Shown: positions 1 to 5,494 of the stretch, piece after piece | How positions within the stretch are numbered: position 1 is the first letter of the stretch | Layout: every line of letters starts with the position of its first letter | Assembly: GCA_003445095.1 (NCBI GenBank) | Contig: DLVS01000379.1 | Coordinates: 1 to 5,494 of the forward strand | Length of the DNA: 5,494 nt | Source: Verrucomicrobiales bacterium | GTDB taxonomy: Bacteria > Verrucomicrobiota > Verrucomicrobiia > Limisphaerales > UBA9464 | Reading direction: 5' to 3' | Translations under genes and position numbers: made by a program | Notes under the pieces: model-generated | Database searches by the model: none | Seen by the model: only the letters and a program-made list of their open reading frames with translations | Told to the model about the DNA's origin: nothing

Positions 1-1546
1 CTACAACGATCAAGTCTATCTCGACAAGCCCGCCGCGTACTTCAAAGCGGTTGCGCTGTCGCTGGCCGTGTTTGGTGATAACGAATTCGGGGCGCGCTTG
101 CCGTCCGCGTTGTGCGCCTTCGCCACACTTGGCCTGACCTTCGCGTTCTGCCGCCGCGAGTTTGGGAAACGAACCGCTGCGTTTTCAATCCTCGTCGTGG
201 CGACGACCCCTCTGTTTTTCATTCATGCACGGATCGTGATCTTCGATATCGCCTTGGCGCTCTTCGTGTGCGCCTCAATCTTCGCGGGATATCGAGCAGA
301 AGAAGCTGAAGGATCGACCCGAAGGCGTTGGTACTTGCTCGGGTCGGCGGCCTGTGGGATGGCCACGTTGATTAAGGGGCCGGTCGGTTTCGCCATTCCA
401 TCACTGGTGCTGGCAGTGTTCCATCTGGTGGAAGGTCGCCCCAGCGCCCTGCTCCGGCTGTTTCATCCGCTCAATTTCTTGGTGTTTTTCGCGGTGGTAC
501 TCCCCTGGTTCGTCGGCCTATCGCTGGCCCACCCGGACTTCCCTCATTACGGACTCGTCGAGGAGACGTTCAACCGATTTACCACGACTTCCTTTCGGCG
601 GACCAAGCCCTTCTATTTTTATGCGTGGATTGTTCCGGCCACGTTTTTTCCGTGGAGCCTACTCCTTCCCGAGGCAGGCATTGCCGCCCTCCGGCGCTGG
701 AAGCTTCTGCCCCGCGCCAGTCGCTTCAGCATCGTGTGGTGTGTGGTCGTCGTGATTTTCTTCTCCCTCTCCAAGTCCAAGCTTCCCGGTTACGTTTTGA
801 GCGTGGCCGCTCCGTTTGGGATCCTGGCGGCACAGTTACTCGACCACGCGCTCAGCCACCCCGCGGGAGTCGCCGCAAGAATTCTGCGACGAATGTCACT
901 GGCCCTGGCCCTCATCGCGGTCGTTGGATTGGCAGCCTTGGTGCTCGTGGCGCCTCAAACTCAACTCCTCCATCTGCAAATCCCCAAGGTCGATCTCACC
1001 CAATTCAGTTTCGCTTTCATTCCGATGCTGATCTTGGCGCTGGTCATCGTCGTGACCGCGGGGTGGAGCTGGTACCGACAACAAGCCGGAACGTCGATCG
1101 TGGCCTTTGGGCTGTTACCAGTTTTGTTGGTGGTACTCGGCTCCGGGGCCTTTTCCGCAATTTATGAACGTCGATCGGCCCGCGGAATCGCTGCCGTTTT
1201 GCCGGTTTTGCCCGCCGCTACGGAGCTTGCGTTCTACCGATGCATGCCGAATGGCCTCCCCTTTTATTTACGCCAAACCGGGACGCTCATCACGAAGGAC
1301 GGCGGAGAACTTTCGAGCAACTACGTGAAGTTCGCGCTTCGACGGAACCCCAGTTGGCCCAAGGGCATGGTGCCGTTGGATGGATTTGAGAGTTGGCTCG
1401 CAAGCCGGCGTTCACCGGTTTACCTCATCGCTTACGACAGCGACGAAGGCTGGCTACGGGAACTGGCCGCGAAACGCGGCACTACCGTCCAACCGCTCCC
1501 GCAACGATTCTTTGGCGCGCTTTTTCCAGCGCCTAGAGGCTCCTAA
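1..1546 (+). CDS. GT39/ArnT-type membrane glycosyltransferase, 5' end missing
   Basis: Membrane GT-C glycosyltransferase of the GT39 (PMT/ArnT-like) family. Known members move a sugar from a polyprenyl-phosphate donor to lipid A, protein or another envelope acceptor on the outer face of the inner membrane. The frame is open from base 2, giving 514 visible residues before TAA at 1544-1546. A GTG at 68 is in frame, but the residues before it (including YLDKP, bases 17-31) already match the conserved first loop, so the real start lies left of the window. That start would carry the first helix and the acidic catalytic motif. Family-like blocks follow: NEFGARLPSA, IKGPVG (371-388), a TTT-x-RR loop, FFPWSLLLP and SKSKLPGY (770-793). 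About a dozen hydrophobic segments alternate with short loops, and the last ~115 residues form a soluble, probably periplasmic tail. It abuts asnB with a one-base gap, which suggests a shared envelope-glycan operon. Family is confident; donor and acceptor are unknown. Confidence 0.9.
   Translation, partial: YNDQVYLDKPAAYFKAVALSLAVFGDNEFGARLPSALCAFATLGLTFAFCRREFGKRTAAFSILVVATTPLFFIHARIVIFDIALALFVCASIFAGYRAEEAEGSTRRRWYLLGSAACGMATLIKGPVGFAIPSLVLAVFHLVEGRPSALLRLFHPLNFLVFFAVVLPWFVGLSLAHPDFPHYGLVEETFNRFTTTSFRRTKPFYFYAWIVPATFFPWSLLLPEAGIAALRRWKLLPRASRFSIVWCVVVVIFFSLSKSKLPGYVLSVAAPFGILAAQLLDHALSHPAGVAARILRRMSLALALIAVVGLAALVLVAPQTQLLHLQIPKVDLTQFSFAFIPMLILALVIVVTAGWSWYRQQAGTSIVAFGLLPVLLVVLGSGAFSAIYERRSARGIAAVLPVLPAATELAFYRCMPNGLPFYLRQTGTLITKDGGELSSNYVKFALRRNPSWPKGMVPLDGFESWLASRRSPVYLIAYDSDEGWLRELAAKRGTTVQPLPQRFFGALFPAPRGS
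1535..1539 (+). promoter_or_regulatory. Ribosome-binding site of asnB inside the upstream gene
   Basis: AGAGG lies 8 bases before the ATG at 1548 and inside the last codons of the glycosyltransferase gene. The upstream stop (1544-1546) falls between this site and the ATG. Ribosomes ending the first gene would therefore sit on the start of the second, which fits translational coupling. The site supports 1548 as the start, rather than the longer reading frame open from 1380. Confidence 0.5.
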
Positions 1547-1547
1547 A

Positions 1548-3428
1548 ATGTGCGGCATTTGCGGCGTCATCGGGTTCCCCAAATCCCCTTCCGGGAACCA
1601 ACCCCAAGCTCAGGTGGAGGCGATGCTGCAGGCGCTCCATCATCGTGGCCCCAACGCGATGGGAGCAGCGGAAGCGGCGGGCGCGATCCTGGGCGCCACT
1701 CGGCTCGCGGTTCGAGGGATTAATGATCCCAACCAGCCGTCCGTCGATCCTACCACTGGCGTCATCGTGGTTTGCAATGGGGAGATCGATAACCACCGCG
1801 AACTGCGCCAGTGGCTTGAGGATCGCGGCCGACCCGTTCCCAAAGGAAGCGACGTCGAGGTGCTTCCCGGACTTTATCTCGAGCTCGGTGAAGCCTTCGT
1901 CGACCGTCTTATCGGCGCGTTCGCTCTCAGCGTTTGGGATCCGCGCCACCAGCGGCTCGTCCTCGCTCGAGACCGCGCCGGGGAACGCCCCTTGTTCTTC
2001 ACGACGGGCTTCGGAGGGCTCGTCTTTGCCAGCGAGATCGCGGCGTTGCAGGCAGCCGACGTCGGCCCACTGACCTTCAGTGAGCTGGCCCTTCGCGGCT
2101 ATCTCCAGTTTGGGAACTTCGTCGCGCCGACTTCCCCGTTCCGTGAGGTGGAGAAGATGGCGCCCGGAGAGCTGCTCGTGTTCGAGGCCGGCGCGATCCG
2201 CCGCCGACGCTACTGGCGTTGGCCCATTCTCACCCAGCCCAAGCAAACACCATCGCTCGACGCCTTCGACCAAGTCTTTCGTGAGGCGGTCCGCCGACAG
2301 ACGGATGTCGATGTTGATTTTGCGGTCTTCCTCAGCGGTGGTCTCGACTCTTCTCTGGTGGCTGCGGTTGCGAGATCGCTCCATCCCACCCAGCCATTGC
2401 GCGGATATACCGTCCGTTTCCGCGAAGAGTCCTTCGACGAGGGAGAATTTGCCACCGCAGTCGCGCGTCGGCTGGGGCTCGAAATGGAATCAGTTTGGGT
2501 GGGACCAGAAGATATTCCTGTGGAACTGCCCGCCTTGGTCCGTCGAGTAGGCGAACCGCTGGCTGACCCGGCGTGGTTGCCGGCTGCTCTGCTGTCCCGC
2601 GCTGCCGCGCAAAACTACCGTATGACCCTCGTGGGCGAAGGTGCCGATGAATTGTTCGGCGGGTATCCCACCTATCTGGGGGTCGGGGTCGCTCAACGAT
2701 TTTCCCAGTTGCCTCAGTGGTTTCGCAATCTGAGCCGGCGCGGGATTTCCATGTTACCCCCGAGCGACAAGAAGATCACCGTGTCGTATCTCCTGAAGCG
2801 GTTCGTCGCCGGAGCCGACCTGGACGGGATGGTTCGTCATCAACTGTGGAATTCCAACGTGGCCCCGGAGATTCTGCACCGGCTTGGGGTTGAACCGGCG
2901 GACTTTCCCATCAGTGTGCCCGCGAGTCCCGTCCTCTTAGATCGAGTGCAACAATGGGACCTCGAAGTGCCGCTCGCCGAAGGATTGCTCACGAAGGCTG
3001 ACCGGGCGAGCATGAGTTCGGCCCTCGAACTCCGGGCTCCATTCCTCGATCTCGGCGTCCTCGAATTCGCGGCGACGCTTCCCCCGGAGGCACGAGTACG
3101 CGGCTTCACGACCAAGGTCTTTCTAAAGCGATACGCTCAGCGCTATTTACCCAACGAAATTGTTCATCGGCGGAAGCGCGGACTTTCAGTTCCCTTGTCG
3201 CGCTGGCTTCGCGGCCCGCTTCGCGATTGGGCGGCGGCTCAACTGGCGAGTCCTGGTCTGAGGGAAATCGGTTTACGGCCGACGGTTGCCGCCGAACTTT
3301 TGCGTGATCACGTCGCGCGCCGGGCCGACCATGCGCGAGCCCTCTGGACCCTGATCGTTCTCGGTCTCTGGCTCGACTGGGCTGCCGATCTTCGTCAACC
3401 CGGCCAACCATCCCCACGCGGTTCATAA
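1548..3428 (+). CDS. asnB: Glutamine-hydrolysing asparagine synthetase-type amidotransferase
   Basis: Class II amidotransferase of 626 residues, close to the usual 600-650. The N-terminal domain hydrolyses glutamine to ammonia. The C-terminal domain activates a carboxylate as an acyl-AMP with ATP and amidates it. The frame stays open upstream, but ATG 1548 is chosen because it gives MCGICG, whose Cys2 must become the N-terminal nucleophile after Met removal. Glutaminase residues visible: Arg52, CNGEIDN (76-82, Asn77/Glu79) and GSD (Asp102). Synthetase residues: pyrophosphate loop SGGLDSS (263-269), GEGADELFGGY (363-373), KADRASM (483-489), LRAPFLD (495-501) and KRGLSVP (543-549). All main catalytic positions are present, so it should be active. 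Departures from E. coli AsnB are GEIDN for GEIYN, HRGPN for HRGPD, and Val362 where E. coli has Ser before GEG. Its place behind a GT39 enzyme suggests amidation of a glycan or sugar acid, as for AsnB paralogues of polysaccharide loci. True asparagine synthesis remains possible. Confidence 0.93.
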   Translation: MCGICGVIGFPKSPSGNQPQAQVEAMLQALHHRGPNAMGAAEAAGAILGATRLAVRGINDPNQPSVDPTTGVIVVCNGEIDNHRELRQWLEDRGRPVPKGSDVEVLPGLYLELGEAFVDRLIGAFALSVWDPRHQRLVLARDRAGERPLFFTTGFGGLVFASEIAALQAADVGPLTFSELALRGYLQFGNFVAPTSPFREVEKMAPGELLVFEAGAIRRRRYWRWPILTQPKQTPSLDAFDQVFREAVRRQTDVDVDFAVFLSGGLDSSLVAAVARSLHPTQPLRGYTVRFREESFDEGEFATAVARRLGLEMESVWVGPEDIPVELPALVRRVGEPLADPAWLPAALLSRAAAQNYRMTLVGEGADELFGGYPTYLGVGVAQRFSQLPQWFRNLSRRGISMLPPSDKKITVSYLLKRFVAGADLDGMVRHQLWNSNVAPEILHRLGVEPADFPISVPASPVLLDRVQQWDLEVPLAEGLLTKADRASMSSALELRAPFLDLGVLEFAATLPPEARVRGFTTKVFLKRYAQRYLPNEIVHRRKRGLSVPLSRWLRGPLRDWAAAQLASPGLREIGLRPTVAAELLRDHVARRADHARALWTLIVLGLWLDWAADLRQPGQPSPRGS

Positions 3429-3498
3429 GCCGCGCGTCCGATTTTCGCATCTGTGACTAGGCTCAATCCCGAATATCCTTACGCTGTGCGCCGGCTAA

Positions 3499-3930
3499 AT
3501 GCATTCCCCAAATCCTTCCCTCACCGAAGCTAAGACCCGCGCCGCGGGCGGACTCGTTTGGCGGCGTGGGCCGAGTGGGCCCGAACTCGTCCTGATCCGG
3601 CGCGACCGTCACGGCTTCGACGAATGGTCCCTGCCCAAAGGAAAACTCGATCCGGGCGAATCGTATGCCGAGGCGGCGCTACGCGAAGTCGAAGAGGAGA
3701 CGGGAATTCGTGCGCGGCTACTCCGGTTCGCCGGGATTATGCAGTATTTGGTTCAAGGCGAGAGCAAACTGGTTTGCTTTTGGGACATGGAGGCGCTCAG
3801 CGACGGCAAAGTGCAGGACAATGGTGAGGTGGCCGAAGTTCGCTGGGTAACTCGCGACGAAGCTCTCCGACTGCTCAGCCACGCGCAGAACCGCGACTTT
3901 CTCCGACACCAACCGCTGCCGCCGCTGTAA
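3499..3930 (+). CDS. Nudix hydrolase (MutT/Ap4A-hydrolase-like)
   Basis: Cytosolic Nudix hydrolase of 143 residues, typical of single-domain members. The family cleaves a nucleoside diphosphate linked to another group (damaged dNTPs, dinucleoside polyphosphates, nucleotide sugars) using Mg2+ or Mn2+. The Nudix box is perfect: residues 48-70 fit G-x5-E-x7-REUxEExGU, with Gly48, Glu54 and the metal-binding REVEEETG run from Arg62. The preceding EWSLPKG stretch resembles bacterial and animal Ap4A hydrolases and MutT1-like proteins. The substrate cannot be assigned from this alone. A TAA sits directly in frame before the ATG at 3499, so this is the most upstream ATG possible. No Shine-Dalgarno motif is visible. 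The gene lies 70 bases after asnB on the same strand with no clear promoter or terminator between, so readthrough from the glycan operon is plausible. It converges on the minus-strand gene that ends at 4012. Confidence 0.93.
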   Translation: MHSPNPSLTEAKTRAAGGLVWRRGPSGPELVLIRRDRHGFDEWSLPKGKLDPGESYAEAALREVEEETGIRARLLRFAGIMQYLVQGESKLVCFWDMEALSDGKVQDNGEVAEVRWVTRDEALRLLSHAQNRDFLRHQPLPPL

Positions 3931-4011
3931 CCCAACGCGTCCTGTTCCACTAGTCCGCGGTGTACGGGCGACCCGCGACGCAATCGTCCGGTCAAAGTCC
4001 CGCTTCGAGTG

Positions 4012-4728
4012 TCAGCTCTTAAAACCGCGCCGCGTGAGCCAAGCCATTCCAACAAGCGACAAACTTAGAAGTCCCAAAGTGCCACCGGTATCCGGCACCG
4101 AGGTCGAGGCAACGGTCGCCGCAGCCAGAAATGGCTTGCCATTCGGGAATCCGACCCCGGTCGAGGAGAAAATAATCTCCGTCAGCGTTTCGGAGCTAAA
4201 TCCGGCCGGCAGAGTGAATTTCTGCATATCGTAATGCGCGTTGCCGGGAGCGTTGATTCCATAGACGGCCTGTGTCGTTGAAGGATCGCTAGTTCCGTTT
4301 TCGAAGCCGCCCCAGTAGTGGTCGCGCACGTTGAAGCCTTCGACTAAGTCAAGTTGGTAAGTAAGTCCGCCGGTTCCGTTGAATGTCACCGAGCCCACGA
4401 CACTGCCACTCGTTCCGTACGCCGTGTTGATCAGCGTGTACACAGCAGTAGCACCATAAATGCCTACCGGGATGTGGAGGTCGGCACTAACTGGGGCACC
4501 CAAGGAACCGCCGTAAAAGATGTTGTTGCCGCGGCCGTCCGTTTGAAAGCTAAACGGGATGCCGCCTAGGGTTGGCGCGCTGCTGGGATACAATGGGGCG
4601 TAAGCCGCGCCATCGGTCCAATTCAGAATATTCTCGGTGAGTGTGGGGAGGACCAACGGCGTGAACTGTTCGGCGCCGAGCCGCCCGCACACAGTGATGG
4701 CAATTAAGGCAATGACTTTCGGTTTCAT
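4012..4728 (-). CDS. Exported protein with VPDSG-CTERM-like sorting signal
   Basis: Predicted exported protein of 238 residues, function unknown. The N-terminus is a signal peptide: Lys2 and Lys4, a hydrophobic core at about 5-15, and likely cleavage after LGA (residue 19). The C-terminus is a tripartite sorting signal: VPDTGGT (211-217; bases 4078-4098), a hydrophobic helix (about 218-231) and a basic tail starting TRR. This matches PEP-CTERM signals, and the VPDSG-type variant best, which in known systems is cut by an exosortase in the inner membrane before release or glycan attachment. The body (20-205) is rich in Gly, Thr, Ser and Asn and looks like one beta-sandwich; FNVRDHYWGG and HYDMQKFTLP read like conserved blocks of a domain. 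A carbohydrate-binding role is a guess. The only cysteine is in the signal peptide. No Shine-Dalgarno motif precedes ATG 4726-4728. A middle sample (4141-4200) has 31 G+C of 60, against 44 of 60 at 2161-2220 in asnB. No exosortase gene is in the window. Confidence 0.85.
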   Translation of the reverse strand: MKPKVIALIAITVCGRLGAEQFTPLVLPTLTENILNWTDGAAYAPLYPSSAPTLGGIPFSFQTDGRGNNIFYGGSLGAPVSADLHIPVGIYGATAVYTLINTAYGTSGSVVGSVTFNGTGGLTYQLDLVEGFNVRDHYWGGFENGTSDPSTTQAVYGINAPGNAHYDMQKFTLPAGFSSETLTEIIFSSTGVGFPNGKPFLAAATVASTSVPDTGGTLGLLSLSLVGMAWLTRRGFKS

Positions 4729-4790
4729 GTTAGTGGTGCGCTGGGATTGAGTAAGTATGCATCCAAGTCACCGGAGATCCTCTTGGCACG

Positions 4791-4819
4791 AGTATGCCGC
4801 GCCAGAGAAATCTGGTCAT
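4791..4819 (-). promoter_or_regulatory. Possible promoter of the VPDSG-CTERM-like gene
   Basis: On the minus strand, ATGACC (4814-4819; four of six match TTGACA) and CATACT (4791-4796; four of six match TATAAT) are separated by exactly 17 bases. Transcription would start near 4784 and give a leader of about 55 bases. The spacer carries a palindrome, CCAGA-TTTC-TCTGG (4802-4815), that overlaps the -35 box by two bases and could be an operator. The boxes are only moderate matches, so this is a tentative call. Confidence 0.25.
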
Positions 4820-4872
4820 TTTGGATGCGGTTTGACCGAGCGTCTGCCCGTGCGAGCGATTGTCAAGCATGG

Positions 4873-4896
4873 CCTGCCAATCGGTAGATTGGTAGG
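4873..4896 (+). other. 10-bp stem-loop with GGTA loop
   Basis: The arms CCTGCCAATC (4873-4882) and GATTGGTAGG (4887-4896) pair along all ten positions around the loop GGTA. One pair is G·U if the plus strand is transcribed; on the minus strand the same position becomes an A/C mismatch. This favours a plus-strand RNA structure in a long leader of the downstream channel gene, or a DNA palindrome read by a regulator. No T-run follows, so it is not an intrinsic terminator. Confidence 0.5.
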
Positions 4897-4911
4897 GCGT
4901 ATGGGGCGTAT
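4895..4911 (+). repeat. Tandem repeat of an octamer in a 9-base period
   Basis: GGGCGTAT occurs at 4895-4902 and again at 4904-4911, separated by one G. The first copy overlaps the 3' arm of the stem-loop at 4873-4896 by two bases. Two direct copies at nearly one helical turn could be half-sites of a regulator, but two copies can also arise by chance or slippage. Confidence 0.5.
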
Positions 4912-5032
4912 CGCGACACTGGCTCGTCATCCGCCCCACGGCCATCTTTTCGGATTCCCCCGCTGGGCTTTGGAAAGGGAAAAGGAAGCCTCGCGCCCCG
5001 CCTCAGCCGTTCAAAAGTCTCTATCGCCAGCA

Positions 5033-5045
5033 GGAACCGTGTTCC
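5033..5045. promoter_or_regulatory. Short palindrome, possible operator
   Basis: GGAAC (5033-5037) and GTTCC (5041-5045) form a perfect inverted repeat around CGT, about 105 bases before the channel gene start. A 5+5 palindrome of this type is compatible with a dimeric regulator site. It is short enough to be chance, and no promoter is seen next to it. Confidence 0.2.
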
Positions 5046-5079
5046 CTAATCTTTGGTCGTGCTTCCCCCCGGACCGCTT

Positions 5080-5100
5080 GCCGCGCCTCGGCGTCTTTTT
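5080..5100 (+). terminator. Weak terminator-like hairpin in the channel gene leader
   Basis: GCCG (5080-5083) can pair with CGGC (5089-5092) around CGCCT, followed by GTC and five T residues (5096-5100). The stem is only four pairs (five with a U·G), below a usual intrinsic terminator. It lies 50 bases before the ATG at 5151, so if real it would act as an attenuator rather than end an upstream gene. Confidence 0.15.
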
Positions 5101-5150
5101 CGCTGTCCATTTTCACCTGCCCTGTTGCCCAAACGTTAGCCCCTCCTCTG

Positions 5151-5494
5151 ATGTCTCCCAACCTTGCTGAATTCGTCGGAACGGCCTTGCTCGTGCTCTT
5201 CGGCGACGGCGTGGTCGCCAATGTTCTTCTCACCAAAAACAAAGGTCACGGCGCCGGCTGGATCGTCGTCACGGCGGGCTGGGGGATGGCGGTCATGATC
5301 GGTGCCTATTCCGTCGGGTCCATCAGCGGCGCCCATTTGAATCCAGCAGTGACCTTGGGGCTCGCGGCCACTGGGAAATTCGCGACGAACGAAGTGGCTG
5401 GGTACCTCCTCGCCCAAATGGCCGGCGCGATGGTCGGCGCCACTTTGGTTTGGCTCGCGTATTTGCCTCATTGGAAAGCCACCGACGATCCCGC
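5151..5494 (+). CDS. glpF: Aquaglyceroporin (MIP family, glycerol facilitator-like), 3' end missing
   Basis: First 114 codons of a major intrinsic protein channel in the inner membrane. The family passes water, glycerol or similar small neutral solutes by facilitated diffusion. The start MSPNLAEFVGT at ATG 5151 matches the family N-terminus. Helix 1 has the conserved Glu7 and a FGDG turn. Helix 2 runs about 37-56, and SGAHLNPAVT (59-68) carries the first NPA box (64-66) that forms half the pore constriction. A third helix (about 82-105) leads to YLPHWKATDD, a stretch resembling glycerol facilitators of the Gram-positive GlpF type more than AqpZ. The second NPA box and the selectivity-filter residues lie past the window edge, so glycerol versus water cannot be settled. 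No Shine-Dalgarno motif precedes the start; the bases just before it read CCTCCT instead. Glycerol kinase or dehydrogenase genes downstream would support glpF. Confidence 0.93.
   Translation, partial: MSPNLAEFVGTALLVLFGDGVVANVLLTKNKGHGAGWIVVTAGWGMAVMIGAYSVGSISGAHLNPAVTLGLAATGKFATNEVAGYLLAQMAGAMVGATLVWLAYLPHWKATDDP

Larger units (their letters stand above)
4729..5150. other. Intergenic region between divergent genes, no gene supported
   Basis: These 422 bases lie between the starts of the VPDSG-CTERM-like gene (minus) and the aquaglyceroporin gene (plus), so they must carry control signals for both. Reading frames are open on both strands, the longest at 4757-5170 plus (137 codons). Their translations are rich in Arg, Pro, His and Ser, show no recognisable domain and have no ribosome-binding site, so I treat them as chance. 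The visible structures are listed as separate entries. I found no good sigma-70 promoter for the plus-strand gene. Confidence 0.7.

Noticed and set aside
1531..1546. The glycosyltransferase and AsnB both end in Pro-Arg-Gly-Ser-stop
   Set aside because: The codons differ and the two C-termini are otherwise unrelated, so this is most likely coincidence rather than a repeat or shared tag.
1380..1547. In-frame extension of asnB to an upstream ATG at 1380 (682 residues)
   Set aside because: It would bury the catalytic Cys2, which must be N-terminal in class II amidotransferases, and it overlaps the glycosyltransferase coding sequence.
1533..2384. Long minus-strand open frame (283 codons) opposite asnB
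   Set aside because: It has no recognisable domain and lies fully inside a well-supported gene on the other strand. High G+C DNA commonly gives such shadow frames.
3428..3496. Imperfect inverted repeat AGCCGCGC / GCGCCGGCT flanking the asnB-Nudix gap
   Set aside because: It needs a bulge and a loop of about 50 bases, so it is not a convincing structure.
3956..3977. Inverted repeat CGCGG/CCGCG (and inner CGGG-CGA-CCCG) between the convergent genes, as a terminator
   Set aside because: The stems are only 4-5 pairs and no T-run follows on either strand, so I cannot support a terminator.
3462..4751. Shared nonamer CTCAATCCC before the Nudix gene (3462-3470) and, on the minus strand, before the sorted-protein gene (4743-4751)
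   Set aside because: A single nine-base match within 5.5 kb is expected by chance, and its distance to the start codon differs (28 versus 14 bases).
4861..4866. Perfect -35 hexamer TTGACA on the minus strand
   Set aside because: No -10-like hexamer occurs 16-18 bases downstream; the positions there are G+C rich.
4757..5170. Plus-strand open frame of 137 codons in the intergenic region
   Set aside because: Its Arg/Pro/His/Ser-rich translation has no domain or ribosome site, and it runs out of frame into the start of the channel gene.

Overview
The window holds five protein-coding genes on G+C-rich DNA and one gene-poor stretch of about 420 bases. No rRNA, tRNA, CRISPR array, transposase or phage gene was seen. 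The most informative taxonomic clue is the secreted protein at 4012-4728 (minus), which ends in a V-P-D-T-G-G-T motif, a hydrophobic helix and a basic tail. This is the layout of VPDSG-CTERM/PEP-CTERM sorting signals handled by exosortases. Together with the G+C level and the polysaccharide-type genes beside it, this suggests a Verrucomicrobia-like (PVC group) bacterium. That placement is inference, not proof.

Region 1-3428 (plus strand) looks like the downstream end of a surface-glycan or envelope operon. A GT39/ArnT-type membrane glycosyltransferase, cut by the left edge, is followed after a single base by a glutamine-hydrolysing asparagine synthetase-type amidotransferase (asnB, start 1548). 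The likely asnB ribosome-binding site lies inside the end of the glycosyltransferase gene, so translation is probably coupled. In such loci AsnB-type enzymes often amidate sugar carboxylates rather than make free asparagine.

Region 3499-3930 (plus) is a compact Nudix hydrolase with a perfect Nudix box, 70 bases after asnB. It may belong to the same transcript. It converges on the VPDSG-CTERM-like gene (4012-4728, minus), with no convincing terminator in the 81-base gap.

Region 4729-5150 separates that gene from a divergent aquaglyceroporin gene (from 5151, plus, cut by the right edge). No real gene is supported here. It does hold a possible minus-strand promoter with a palindrome in its spacer, a 10-bp stem-loop, a 9-bp tandem repeat, a GGAAC/GTTCC palindrome and a weak terminator-like hairpin.

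Taken together, the window suggests building and modifying an extracellular glycan (glycosyltransferase and amidotransferase), an exported surface protein possibly anchored in that glycan, a housekeeping nucleotide-diphosphate hydrolase, and a separate small-solute channel. I found no clear evidence of a wholly new system. The best leads are the sorting-signal protein and its upstream region, and the variant residues in the AsnB-like enzyme.
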